64,000 nt of DNA from Pachyseris speciosa (lineage: Eukaryota > Cnidaria > Anthozoa > Scleractinia > Pachyseridae), in NCBI GenBank assembly GCA_016490735.1, contig JAEMWC010000556.1:135001-199000 (forward strand). Reading direction: 5' to 3'. Every line of letters begins with the position of its first letter. Position 1 is the first letter of the stretch. This document shows positions 53,642 through 64,000 of the stretch, piece after piece. The position numbers and the translations under genes were made by a program. The notes beneath the pieces were generated by a model. The model did not search any database, was not told where the DNA came from, and saw nothing but the letters and a program-made list of their open reading frames with translations.

Positions 53642-54299
53642 CGTAAATGTTCACCGTAGAATGTGAAATTGGAAATACATCAAACACATCCATCTATTGT
53701 TCGTGATTCTGAGAAATCTTGATATTCAGGGATACCGTTTCTGTCAATCAGTTTAGCAGCCAACCAGGGAGATGTATTTCACGGCAACCTTCTAACCTTA
53801 GACAAACAGTTTTGACTGTCACAAAGGCTTATGCATTATGGAGTTTGTACTTTTATGAACTAAACTGAGAACACTACAATTTGGTGATTTTTATATTGGG
53901 AAGCGAATGAAAATATTTCTCTCTTAGAAAAAGAATAAGAAGATCGTTAAGTATAAAGGTGCCAACTGGATTACATAAAAATATTTGTTTAAAGAAGGCG
54001 TAAAAATCGCTCCGAAATTATCGTTTGCAAGGTTGTAAGGAAAACAAATGTTTTCTTTGGCTAAGTTTCACCTAAAAATCTCGCAACAGTCACTCGAGAA
54101 TGGATATCTTTGGAAGGGGCAAATATCTTGTTAATAGCGCGAGATTAGGGTAGGAAACCCTTGGGGAGGGCAATTAAGAACATCTTTGAAATTTTTAAAC
54201 CCTTAAATATATCGCAAAATCATTTAAAGAGATAAAATTGTGTTAGGGGATAAAAACATCTTTTCTTATTTGTCAGTTGGCTCGGTTTCCTTTGTTCTT
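53642..54299. other. TRIM F 5' flank
   Basis: No gene is seen. It matches the orphan flank at 47371-47746; a different repeat relic starts near 54100. Confidence 0.5.
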
Positions 54300-57292
54300 T
54301 TCAGGGGAATATGTTACATAAGTTTGTTTATTTTAGTCGTGGCCTTGTTATTGCCTGTTTAAAAATTAATAGTTTAATAGGACACATTGACGAACTCAGG
54401 GTTTTTATGAGTGATGCAAATATTGACATCCTTGCCATTAACGAATCTAATTTAGACAACTCGATTAACGATCACGAAGTTTATATACCTGGTTTTGAAA
54501 TTGTTCGAAAAGATCGAGATTTCAACGGTCGAATGGGGGTGGGGTCTGCTTTTACGTACGTAGTAATCTGAATTATAAGGTACGGGAGGATCTTCGGAGT
54601 GATAGGCTTGAATGTCTTACTGTTGAAATAAGTAAACCTCACTCTAGACCCTTCCTTGTCAGTACCTGGTATAGACCTCCTAACGCTCCCCCAGACCTGT
54701 TCAATGAGTTTGAAAATTTCATTGGTAAAATCGACAGTTTGAATCTAGAGCTTTATCTTGTCGGCGATATGAATGTCAAGATGTTATCAGGTACTGCAGA
54801 TCCTAACTCTCTCAAACTTTGAAACGTCTTTGATATCTATAGTTTAAATCAATTGATTGTGGAGCCAACGAGAGTTACTGTCAGTCTCAATCTCTGATTG
54901 ACCTATGCATCATGAATACTCCGGATAAAGTGCGCAGTTCAGGAATCTTAACGTTAGGTATAAGCGACCACTCCCTTGTCTACCTAGTACGCCTAGTACG
55001 CAAAGCCCATTATTCAAACCGAGGGAGTGCTAAGACTATCACTACTCGTAGTTTTAAGAACTTCAGTAAGGAAGAGTTTTTATTAGACGTTGAACAAAGG
55101 CAATGGGATGCAATCACTCTTTTCTCTGACCCTAATGAAACGTGGGAGTTCTGGAAAAATGAGCGTTTGGACTGCATTGATAAGCATGCCCCCCCCCTCC
55201 CCCACTAAAGACAAAAAGAACTAGAAAAAAGAACTCTTCCTGGATTACATACGAGTTAGTACAAAGAATGGGTAAAAGGGATTTTCTAAAAAACAAGGGC
55301 TGAACAGAAGAAAGATCAGTCCAGTTGGGCGGCCTACAGGTCTGCGAGAAATGAAGTTAACAATTTAATTAAATCTGCTAAACGAAAATATTTTGACACA
55401 AACCTAGTTAACAAAAGAAAAGATCCTCGTAAAACATGGCAGCTAATTAATGAATTGAGCTCTGGCCAACATATAAAAAAAGGCATTGCTGAAATCGCTA
55501 TTGGAGAAAACAAAATTAGTTCTGCGCCTGAAATGGCTGAGGCCTTTAATCACCATTTCGCAAACGTTGGGCATGATTTGGCCAAAGACATCTCCCGGGC
55601 TGTCATCGAACCAGAAGATTATCTCAACCCTACTAACAAAACATTCTCTTTTAACAGCTGTAGTGTTGGTGAAGTCCTTAAATTACTAGAAAATCTTGAA
55701 GTCAAGAAAGCGACTGGTCTGGACAATATCCCTTCCAGGCTACTTAAATTAGCCGCACGCATTTTAGCGCCTTCTTTAACATTTATTTTTAATCGGTCTT
55801 TTTGTTCTGGTATAGTCCCATTAGACTGAAAGTTAACCAGAGTTACCCCAGCTTTTAAAAAGGGCAATAGAAAAGGTGTCAACAATTATCGACCAATTTC
55901 GATTATTCCCGCCGTTTCCAAAGTTTTTGAAAGAATAATCTATGATCAATTCTATGAGTACCTTAATGATAACCATCTTTTAGCTAATTGTCAGTCTGGT
56001 TTCAGATCACTTCTTAGTAAACTAACAGCTTTACTTGAAGCTACAAACAGCTGGTCTGTCAATATAGATAACGGTTTTATCAATGGGGTAATTTTCATTG
56101 ATTTAAAAAAAGCGTTCGACACCATAGACCATAAGATCCTTTTAAGCAAGTTAGCTAATTGCGGAGTTGAACATGACGCCTTGAAGTGGTTTGAGTCTTA
56201 TCTTAGTGATCGCCATCAAAAGTGTTTAGTAAATGGTGAGCTATCTGGTGCACTTACTGTCACCTGTGGAGTCCCCCAGGAAAGTCTTATTGGTCCACTT
56301 CTTTTCTTGATATACATTAATGACTTGCCAAACTGTCTGACTAAATCTATACCTCGAATGTATGCCGACGACACAAGTATCAGCATTGCTGCCAGTAGCC
56401 TACCGGAGCTTGAAACTTTAATAAATAGCGAACTAAGTAACCTTCATGATTGGCTGAGGGCTAAATATTGCCAAAACTGAGTTAATGATAATAGGTTCGT
56501 GTCAAAGACTTGCTAATACCGTTACTCACCCATTGAAAATACAGATTGAAGGGCAAGAAAGAACCAGAGATACAGATTGAAGGGCAAGAAAGAACCAGAG
56601 TTGGGAATTTATATTGACCAACATTTATCATGGTCTAAACATGTTAACGAAATTACTAAGTCTATTTCCTCTGGTATAGGTGCGCTCAAAAGGCTAAGGC
56701 CCTTTATAACTGAAGACACGGCTATACTTATTTATCGACCACTTATTGAACCACATTTCGACTATTGCTCTCCTATATGGGACGGTCTTAGCAATGAATT
56801 GGCTGACAAGCTTCAAAATTACAAAATCGCGCTGTTCTGGTTATCACGAAGTCTGATTATTATTCTAGTGCTGCTGCCCTCCGAGTTAGACTTGGCTGGG
56901 ATGACCTTTCTACCAGAAGGAAGAAATTCAAAATGAAAGTTATGTTTTAAACGTTTAATAATCAGACTCCGGAGTACCTTCAAGGCCTGTTCACACCATT
57001 CAGCTCCAATTACGAACTAAGGGATAAGGATTGCAAATTCACTCTGCCCAAGCCCCGCACTGATTACCTGAAACGCAGTTTTTGCTACAATGGGGCATTG
57101 TTATGGAATAATCTTCCTCAAAAGGTCAAAGCGATTAGTTCCTTTCAGTCATTCAAAAGCGAAATTAATCGCCTTATGTCTACCTCGCACTCCCACACGG
57201 CAAACATGTAAATCAGTTTTTTATTTTTTTATCTTTGCACTGATCTTTTTACCGTGTATAAATAAAGTCTATGTATGTATATGTATGCATTA
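54300..57292 (+). mobile_element. Dead CR1-like LINE, nearly full length
   Basis: Pieces in order: endonuclease start (54311-54571, ANIDILAINESNLD), endonuclease and linker (54580-55208), linker (55300-55450), RT lead (55455-55829, VKKATGLDNIPSRLLKLAA), RT core (about 55840-56480, FIDLKKAFDTIDH, GVPQESLIGPLLF, MYADDTS) and thumb (56577-56936, LGIYIDQHLSWSKHVNEITK). Several stops and frameshifts separate them, and a 25-bp tandem duplication lies near 56550-56590. The 3' end has TATG repeats (57270-57290). Related in type to the LINE at 37071. Confidence 0.85.
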
Positions 57293-57300
57293 TTCCCTGT

Positions 57301-57616
57301 CAAGATAGGATAAAGATAAGAGAATCAATCCTCCATATAGGCCCTATCCCCATCTTAATCCCTCTAAAGTTATTTTCAGGTGTCCTCCAAGATCCGGTGT
57401 TCCCAAGAGGGTTGAGTGATAGCCAATCATATGTCTCCATTTTTACCAGTTGCGTGGGAGCTGTCAACATTGGTAAAAATAGGGACATATGATTGGCTAT
57501 TACTCAACCCTCTTGGGACACCGGATCTTGGAGGACATTTAAAAATAACTTTCGAGGGATGACGATGGGGAAAGGACCTATATGGGGATTAATTTTCTTA
57601 TGTTTATCCTCTCTTG
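57301..57616. mobile_element. Foldback MITE, 316 bp
   Basis: Ends CAAGATAGGATAAAGATAAG and complement; arms about 150 bp. It directly follows the LINE tail. Same family as 62578-63051. Confidence 0.75.
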
Positions 57617-57940
57617 TCACTGTCTGAAAAGTTGGTGGCGGCTTTGATTGTAACAGGGGAGTGCGGGACTGAAACAATAGCTGATAACAATAGAAAAACA
57701 ATGCAATATATATTTCCCCTCTTCATATTCTCCTGCTCATATTCCCCTGCTCATATTCCCCTGGACTTAGTCCCCTGCCCATATTTCCCCGCCTCGACTT
57801 AGTCTCCAATTACTTGCAAACTCTAAAGAAGAAATAAACAAACACAGACGAAATGTCAAACAGTTACCGACCACACGGTGGTCTTTCGTGTGTTAGCTAG
57901 TTATCCACTCACTGTTTCGTTTAGCAACCTCTTCCTGGGG
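57617..57940. other. Intergenic with short CATATTCCCCTG repeats
   Basis: No gene is seen. 57715-57800 has four loose repeats of a CATATTCCCCTGC phrase. Confidence 0.5.
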
Positions 57941-58162
57941 TTACTCGCTGCAACGACACTGGGTAGCAAGTAGACCTTCACGCAATAACTCATTTCCTCC
58001 AGGAGTGTTAAAATCTGAGACAGCATTTTCAACGTCTAAGTCTGAGCATCCTGGCTGTGAGTCTAACTTGTCCCATTCAAACTCCAGCTGTCGAGAAGGA
58101 GCTTCCAAAGACCCTGAAAAGCTACGTTGGGTTAAGAAGACTTCATCTTCACTATCGCTCAT
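57941..58162 (-). CDS. Acidic 73-aa ORF, possible first exon
   Basis: It starts MSDSEDEVFLTQRSFSGSLE and stays acidic and serine-rich, then ends in a CRCSE tail. It reads like the acidic N-terminus of an invertebrate gene or of a Crypton-type transposon protein rather than random sequence. No continuation exon was found. Function unknown. Confidence 0.35.
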   Translation of the reverse strand: MSDSEDEVFLTQRSFSGSLEAPSRQLEFEWDKLDSQPGCSDLDVENAVSDFNTPGGNELLREGLLATQCRCSE

Positions 58163-58564
58163 CGTTGCTTACAAATAATGCTAGCTCACTCAGTTTCCCA
58201 AAATTTAACAGCAGCCCTTCAACTACGTGACTGTAGTGTACCGAATGCACTGTTTATGCAAAAGTAACAAACATGTTTACCACGCATACCAGCGGACAAA
58301 AGTTGATACATATTGTTTTGTAAATAATACAGAACAAAATTCAATCTTACTGTGTACCAGTAAAGAAAACACGTTGTCTACGCATTGTTGTAAAATAAAA
58401 AACCGAAAACAGCAAATCAGAAAAACACGTTTAAAATCGAAACCTCACCGCCTACAATCTACCATTAAAAGTATTTTAAAATAAAACTCGACCAAGATAA
58501 GTTTGTGGTGATTTAATGGCCTTTTGTTTCTTTTAGAAAACCTCACCAACTGACAAATAAGAAT
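58163..58564. other. Intergenic, nothing recognised
   Basis: No gene or repeat recognised. Confidence 0.4.
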
Positions 58565-58673
58565 GTTATTTACCTGTCCCTCGGGGGTATGTGACATATT
58601 CACCAGCCACCGCCCCGAGGGCGTAGCCCTAGGGGCGGTGCCTGGTGAATATATCACATACCCCGTCGTTCCT
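58565..58673. repeat. Long hairpin (ATTTACC ... GGTAAAT)
   Basis: Inverted arms of about 50 bp include GGGGTATGTGA, ATTCACCAG and GCACCGCCCC with complements, around a GGCGTAGCC centre. Probably a small MITE. Confidence 0.7.
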
Positions 58674-58700
58674 GGTAAATAACCCTTACATATTGGTCAT

Positions 58701-58828
58701 ATTTTTGGTCATTCTTTAACTGACACAATGTGAAAACTTTAAAATATCGGTAAACATATAGTGCGCACTATATGTTTACCGATATTTTAAAGTTTTCACA
58801 TTGTGTCAGTTAAAGAATGACCAAAAAT
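58701..58828. repeat. Perfect 128-bp palindrome
   Basis: 64-bp arms meet at GTGCGCAC with no spacer or mismatch seen. The arm equals one end of the element family at 48400-49690 (TTTACCGATATTTTAAAG phrase). Confidence 0.85.
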
Positions 58829-59110
58829 GCATGCATGGCTAGCATTTTCAAGTTTCAATCCATGTCCACCCGTGCAATCGGTCACATCGGGCTACGGAAA
58901 AATATAGTTTCAGGGCAATAGCATATTCTTTGGTAAAAAAAAAAAAGCAAAACAACAACAACAACAACAACAACAAAATTAAATAAACAAAAAGAAAAAC
59001 TACAAAAATGACCGCTATTTTTTGGTATCCATTCATGAGTCATCACATAGTGGAGATAGTTTAGCTTTTTGAACTGACGCTAAAATAGCATGACGGTGCA
59101 CCTTTTTAAG
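58829..59110. mobile_element. Second copy of the 48400-type element end
   Basis: It matches 48480-48700 in the same order (GTTTCAGGGCAATAGCATAT; ACTGACGCTAAAATAGCATG). It contains a CAA repeat at 58950-58976. Confidence 0.65.
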
Positions 59111-59778
59111 TCGTAAAGTGTTGTTACTCGTGTTGCCTGTGAATCCTTATCAAGGCTCTGCTGGCTTATATCTTTGTAACCAATCAGATAAATGCATCTC
59201 ACACAACATTTGACCTCGAAGTAGGAGTCTTGATAATCTTTGATTGACGAGTTTGCCTGAGCGCGAGTTAAATTGAAAACAAACTTGTTTCAGTACAATA
59301 ATTTGATGTAGGAATCAACTAAGAAAAAACAGTCTATGCCACAAAATAGAGTGAAATTAGTGACCTTCGGTAGAAAGGTTTTTTGTACGGTAAAGACTTT
59401 TTAGATGGAGGATCTACAAGCTTGTAAGGAGAAAAATCTGCCCAATATGAAACACATAGTGTTTTATTTCTAAGAAATGATTTTCCCGCCTCTTCGCTCA
59501 TGGCTTTCGCGCAAAAGACTGATCGATAAACTGACAGACGTTTCTCAGGAAAGGCGAGCAGCTGATGACGGGTTCTATAATAAGTTTATCTTCTAATTTT
59601 TCTGGTGGTTCACATTTTGTTCGACTTAACGCGGACGCATTAAAAGTTCATTCTTTCCATGATATACAGCTGTTTCGGAAAAGGTTGTTCTAAAGAAGAG
59701 AAAAGCTTGTGTAAACGCGACAATATCTAAAGGTATGATGGGTAGGGGCGGTCCCGGAGTTTATACCGTTTCAACGCG
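59111..59778. other. Upstream region of accessory gene
   Basis: No gene is seen. It may hold the promoter or left end of the transposon suggested below, but no terminal repeat was identified. Confidence 0.4.
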
Positions 59779-61206
59779 ATGGAAGGAGATCGTGTGAATG
59801 TAAGTTTGCGCGTTCTTAAAGAACATAACAAAAGTAGATTTGACACCTACTCTGTGAGGAGCGTGCCACTCTACGAAAATGTGTCCACCATAGAGAAATA
59901 TTTGTTGGATCACTGCCGAGAAGAAATTTATCCATCCATGCATGGACACGAGTTTTCAACTCGGCTACTTCGGTGAAGGCAAAAAGAAGTTTTCCATGAC
60001 GTCGGAGATACAGCTTGCTGAGGCATTTTCCTTGGCGAAGAACAACTACATCACATTGTGGGTGGACCCACTGAAGACCCTCCAAGACCATCACCAGGAA
60101 AAAAGAGGAAAGGTATCAATTTTAAAAACCTTGATTACTAATTAAACCAGCCACGTTTCGCCGCAATTGGATTTCTTTTTGGTCATTATTCATGATTATT
60201 GGTTACTTTTGGTCATTAACATCATCATTTTATCCAAGTAATCCCAGTGCAGTGAACGAAGAGGACGAAGAGGAAGAAAGCAGTGAAGACTCAATCACTG
60301 TCATAAGTCGTTGGCCAACATCCACCCCGTTTCCCCCATTTAATGTTGGAAAGCACAGTTTGTCCGAACTGCTCGCGAATTGGCACTTTTACGGTTTGTA
60401 AACAGCATTGAACGGGTGGGAGCGAGAGGGCGACTCAAATAAGTTGTTCGTGTCCCAGCAATATGGCAATGATTGCTGCTATGAAGCTTGTCTGTGAAGA
60501 TTGCGAAAGAAGCACTATCTTCTTGAATTTCAACTGCGTGTTAAGGCAAATTTCAATTTTCCGGGATTCCGGTAGGTTAAGCACAAATATGGTCTATAAT
60601 GTTTTCGTAGCATTGTATTCTGTTAGTTTGTTTTTTCTGTCATATTTTAGTGTGGGAATTGAATAATAATATTAGATGTATGTCAACCAGTTCGTCGGGA
60701 AAAAAATAGAAATTATCATATGCATACAACTCACGTGCTGTAACGCTTCCTAGTGAAAGTTAAACACAGTTTTTAAAATTAGGATTCGCAATTTAATGAG
60801 GATTCTTGAGCAGAATATGACAAATTTAACATTTCTTCAAACATTTCTTTCAGGTAACCGGAATCCACGGTAATGAAGAGAACCCTCCAGATGTCCCGTT
60901 TTTTACGGGGAAATCGAGAGGTTTCAGGCACTCAAATTCCCAGCTATTCATTGATCGGCCCACTGGGCAATACGCAGACGCTGAAAAAAGGCAAGCGTTG
61001 TGACTATTTTTAGTTGCGAATATGACAAATTTAATTGAACTCTTTTTTTAAATGCCTGATTTCTTCTATAGGCAGGAATTCGGAGCGCCATTCTCCAGCA
61101 GCTTAAAGACTTAAAGATGTTAAAAGACTGTGGAGTCCTTTCCGAGGATAAATTTTCATCGCAAAAGGAAAAGCTGCTGATTGAAATGAGTTCAGTTGTA
61201 ATTTAA
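59779..61206 (+). pseudogene. Spliced gene with PB1-like and SHOCT-like parts, frameshifted
   Basis: Exon 1 (59779-60112) encodes MEGDRVNVSLRVLKEHNK and, further on, LGYFGEGKKKFSM and ITLWVDP. Its spacing and alternation resemble a PB1-type interaction fold. It ends at a good donor (AAAG/GTATC). An acidic exon (about 60240-60401, EEDEEEESSEDS) follows, then an exon from 60854 after TTTCTTTCAG. The last exon starts about 61076 and encodes QLKDLKMLKDCGVLSEDKF ... KEKLL, matching the short SHOCT domain pattern. The stop is at 61204-61206, overlapped by AATAAA. One extra T in a run near 59955-59958 shifts the frame in exon 1; it could be a real mutation or a sequencing error. The gene is convergent with the transposase exon at 61258. 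Confidence 0.55.
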
Positions 61207-61257
61207 TAAAAGTAAATAGTCAGGCTGAATGTGATTCAGTGAACTACACCAAAGTCA

Positions 61258-61514
61258 TTAAAGATACTCTGCGTGTCTAATGTAGTTTCTGATCTCTTCA
61301 TAAGTAACTTGTAGAAAAGCTTCTTCGACCATCCGTCCTGGGTCCATGCAAAATTGCCATGCCCCATCATTTTCCGTAATCCAATTCTTTATTTGCGCAA
61401 AAAGCTCCTCGCACGGCATAAAATCAGGACTATAGGGTGGAAGAAAGACAACTATTGCTCCGGTTGCATGAATCGCGTCAACGACTGCTCGTATGTGATG
61501 GATTGCTGCATTAT
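61258..61514 (-). CDS. IS630/Tc1-type DDE transposase, last exon
   Basis: It encodes NAAIHHIRAVVDAI, then VVFLPPYSPDFMPCEELFAQ and IKNWITEND. This is the second-aspartate (DNAAIHH) and glutamate end of the IS630/Tc1-mariner catalytic core. The aspartate codon is split by an intron: on the minus strand a pyrimidine tract and TTTATAG precede AT AAT GCA. An upstream stretch (61515-61671, open in frame) may be intron. Earlier exons with the first aspartate were not identified, so the gene may be partial. The stop is 51 bp from the end of the convergent gene. Confidence 0.65.
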
Positions 61515-61671
61515 CTATAAAGGAAAAAGGAGAAATAAGATAATGTTCATTAGAGAAAGTTCTGAAAACGGCGAATCCTGAGAGGCCGCCGGTAATGTGA
61601 AAGCAATTTTTATGTGCTATTTTTGACACACTTTCTCGCACCCATCTTGTAATAAAAGGTCTTACAAACAA

Positions 61672-61789
61672 GCGGCAGAGTGCATTTTAAACACTGTGAA
61701 ATTTTCTCTCGATCATGGCCAAGAACGGATGCATGAAAACTTCAAACATCAAACTTCTCTGCGATTCAAGACACCACTTATCATGAGCT
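61672..61789. other. Possible upstream exon remnant
   Basis: The minus strand reads WCLESQRSLMFEVFMHPFL before a stop. It may be a decayed exon of the transposase or its right end. Confidence 0.25.
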
Positions 61790-62046
61790 CTGTCAGCAAG
61801 AAGACCCAGCAAACTATTTTGTAGAAATCCAGTGGGTAGTGCATCGAAGCTGTCAGAGACGCCAACTTGCGCCTCGCATTCAGAGCAGCGAAATTGTCCA
61901 TGCCGTTGGGTTTTTAGAGCGTGTTTCTTTAATTAACATTCGCATCAGAAGGTGTGCCGGCATACTATTGTCTTAGGCTTAGTGAAAGCATCCAAACAAA
62001 TCGAACCGTTTGTAACATGGTTTCTGTCTAGTTGTTGAAGAGAGCT
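61790..62046 (-). pseudogene. TRIM copy G, RING relic
   Basis: Only the RING and the following linker remain, with several indels (for example an insertion TAATT near 61932 and CGTT near 62006). The CAGGG-ended element at 62047 interrupts it at the start codon region. Confidence 0.75.
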
Positions 62047-62490
62047 CAGGGGCACCCAACGAGCCAAATCAATCAAAAGCTGTAGAAAGGCATTTTTGAG
62101 TACTTTATGGTGTTTGAAGTCTGTTTAAACTGATGTTTTCGTTAGCTAAAAGAATTTAATGTGTTCGGATTTCTTAGCTGATATTTTAATTATCCGAAAA
62201 TGTTAGGGAACAAAATCTTCCATTGAGAAAATGCTAGCTGAAATGAACTTTCCAAGAACTTTCTAGGGAACTCTTTTCTTTTCGAAAATGTTGGCTGACG
62301 TTTTTGACTGCCAAAAACTACAAATATGACCCATCCGAAACCCTAGGGGCTATGATTTCACCATTGCGAATTTTTTAGGCTGTTTCAGTTACGAAAATCC
62401 GAGTGCACTCTTTAATCGACGCCGAAATCCTAGGGCGAACCACCCTCCACCGAACAGATATCTACCGAAAACTGTCGTTGGGTGCCCCTG
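62047..62490. mobile_element. CAGGGG-ended non-autonomous DNA element, copy 2
   Basis: The ends CAGGGGCACCCAACGA and TCGTTGGGTGCCCCTG are perfect inverted repeats flanked by AGAGCT (62041-62046, 62491-62496). No ORF. The ends look hAT-like, but the visible duplication is 6 bp, not 8. Confidence 0.75.
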
Positions 62491-62577
62491 AGAGCTTACA
62501 TCACATGTGTTCACTATGGCCGGATTGCGAAATCAGATCCAAACGAAACACGTACACCCACCTATTATAACTATTAT

Positions 62578-62729
62578 CAAGAGAGGATAAAGATAAGAGA
62601 ATTAATCCCCCATATAGGCCCTATCCCCATAGTAATCCCTCTAAAGTTATTTTTAGGTGTCCACCAAGATCCGGTGTTCCCAAGAGGGTTGAGTGATAGC
62701 CAATCATATGTTCCCATTCTTACCAATAA

Positions 62730-62764
<35 letters not shown>

Positions 62765-63051
62765 TGAGTCTTGGTGCTCATCTTTTCATGTTAAAATTAG
62801 TTTTCATTCACGTGCAAATTAAACTCATTTTCATACGAATGGTTGTGTTGAGGTCAAAGATAATTCGGAAATGGCCTATTGCGTGGGAGATGTCAACATT
62901 GGTAAAAATGGGGAAATATGATTGGCTATCACTCAAACCTCTTGGGAACACCGGATCTTGGTGGACACCTAAAAATAACTCAATTTAGAAGGATGACGAT
63001 GGGGATAGGGCCTATATGGGGTATTAATTCTCTTATCTTTATCCTCTCTTG
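62578..63051. mobile_element. Foldback MITE with nested MITE
   Basis: Ends CAAGAGAGGATAAAGATAAG and complement; flanked by CTATTAT (62571-62577, 63052-63058). Same family as 57301-57616, but the centre holds another element at 62730-62874. Confidence 0.8.
62730..62874. mobile_element. Small nested MITE (CCATTTCCGAATTA ends)
   Basis: Terminal inverted repeats CCATTTCCGAATTA at 62730-62743 and complement at 62861-62874. It is absent from the sister copy at 57301. Confidence 0.7.
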
Positions 63052-63058
63052 CTATTAT

Positions 63059-63590
63059 TTGTGTTTCCTAGAAATGGAAATATTCACATATTCAGTCAAA
63101 CAAATTTTGTTGCTCCTAACTTTCTGACCTAAGAAAAGGATTACGTAATGTTTTCGTAGTAGGTATGGTTCTTGATCACTACCTCTTGTGCAGAGGAATA
63201 GTAGAAGCGCTAGGTATTATAGGATAGGCATAGATGTTCAGTTTTATAAAGAGACGTCTTGTTACAAGAGAATATTTGTACGGTACGATCCTTTTGTTTC
63301 TTGGTTTCTTTATCGTCTCAACTTTTCAAATTGGTTAGATAGTTCTTGTGAAATTTTCAGAGCGCTTGAACGCAATCACGGAGGTCACGGCTTACTGCCG
63401 ACATGGCGGGAGCTATTGTTATGCATTGAAAACGAATGTTTTACTTGGGGTTTGTTTCTGTGAATTCAAAGAAAACTTAGCCAAAAGTTACAACCAAGGA
63501 CAACACCTTGTATACAGTCACTGAGAAAGCCTTTTAGTAAGCAGTGAGTTAAAACTTTCTAAACAGAGTCCTTTATCGGGGTTTAGTCTG
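63059..63590. other. TRIM G 5' flank
   Basis: No gene is seen. It matches 24720-25210 and 31600-32120, which shows copy G once had the unit C/D type flank. Confidence 0.6.
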
Positions 63591-64000
63591 AAGGCTGGTT
63601 CACACTTGGAACGCAGACGCAAGAAAGGTGAGATACGCAAGCGCAGTCGAAGTCTTTTTCCTGCTTTTCGCATAACGACTGATAAAGAGACGACAAATAC
63701 GTGTCCAGATGTATTTATCGTGTACAAAGTACATTGTTAGAATATGGTAGGATTAGATCCTACTATGTGGAAGTGCCACCTTGATATTAGAACACAAGGG
63801 AAATAAACCGCGCCGGGTAAAAGGGGTGGGGTCCCTTATGTGCTTAAATACATCATAGTATATGGCTTCATTGCTTTAAACGGGGATTAAAAAAAAAAAA
63901 AAACAGTGAGAAATCGCCAACCGAATCCTCACCCGTGGAAGACGCCATTTTGTGTTCAACTTCAACCGTGGAGGCATGGAACAAGTTACCTTGCGTTTAC
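63591..64000. other. Intergenic, nothing firm
   Basis: It starts with GGCTGGTTCACACTTGGAAC, a phrase similar to ends of small repeats. A 15-A run lies at about 63890. No gene recognised. Confidence 0.4.

Overview
The window looks like repeat-rich nuclear DNA from an anthozoan cnidarian, probably a stony coral. The basis is single-exon TRIM2/3/71-type genes in a tandem array, a tRNA-derived SINE, a Penelope-like element, CR1/L1/R4-type LINEs, many foldback and MITE elements, and hammerhead-ribozyme satellites. The organism call is inference from gene and repeat style, because no rRNA or mitochondrial marker is present.

The backbone is a tandem array of minus-strand TRIM genes (RING, two B-boxes, coiled coil, filamin, NHL). 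There are seven recognisable copies: A (1-877), B (11.8-13.6 kb), C (22458-24644), D (29340-31529), E (35178-39459), F (51449-53641) and G (61.79-62.04 kb). Only C and F are open throughout. D is full length with one nonsense codon; A, B, E and G are decayed. The flanks are duplicated with the genes, so most intergenic sequence is recognisable 5' or 3' flank. The 5' flanks of B, C and D share one old CR1-like LINE 3' end and a Crypton/KIAA1958-like fragment.

Later insertions can be read with their target-site duplications (TSDs). 1-7 kb: a foldback element (7-bp TSD) containing a Penelope-like element (14-bp TSD). 9-11.8 kb: a 5'-truncated L1-type LINE with poly(A) and 15-bp TSD, itself carrying a 360-bp hammerhead retrozyme (14-bp TSD). 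14.9-17.2 kb: a 9-bp-TSD foldback element and a head-to-head retrozyme array of 256-bp units (13-bp TSD), both in the old LINE fragment. 17.5-20.4 kb: a 2.9-kb element with a 6-bp TSD. 27.4-28.4 kb: a second 9-bp-TSD element. 37-38.8 kb: a CR1-like LINE inside TRIM copy E. 41.4-45 kb: a nearly complete LINE with a restriction-like endonuclease and a 1096-codon ORF, lying between AAT microsatellites. 48-49.7 and 58.6-59.1 kb: inverted-repeat elements, one holding a palindrome with hammerhead-like cores. 54.3-57.3 kb: a dead CR1-like LINE. 59.8-61.5 kb: a spliced accessory gene (PB1-like and SHOCT-like parts) convergent with an IS630/Tc1-type transposase exon.

The most interesting content is the two unrelated retrozyme families with well-formed type I hammerhead cores, one of them arranged head to head. 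No ordinary housekeeping gene was recognised. The TRIM genes are the only host genes I can support with confidence.
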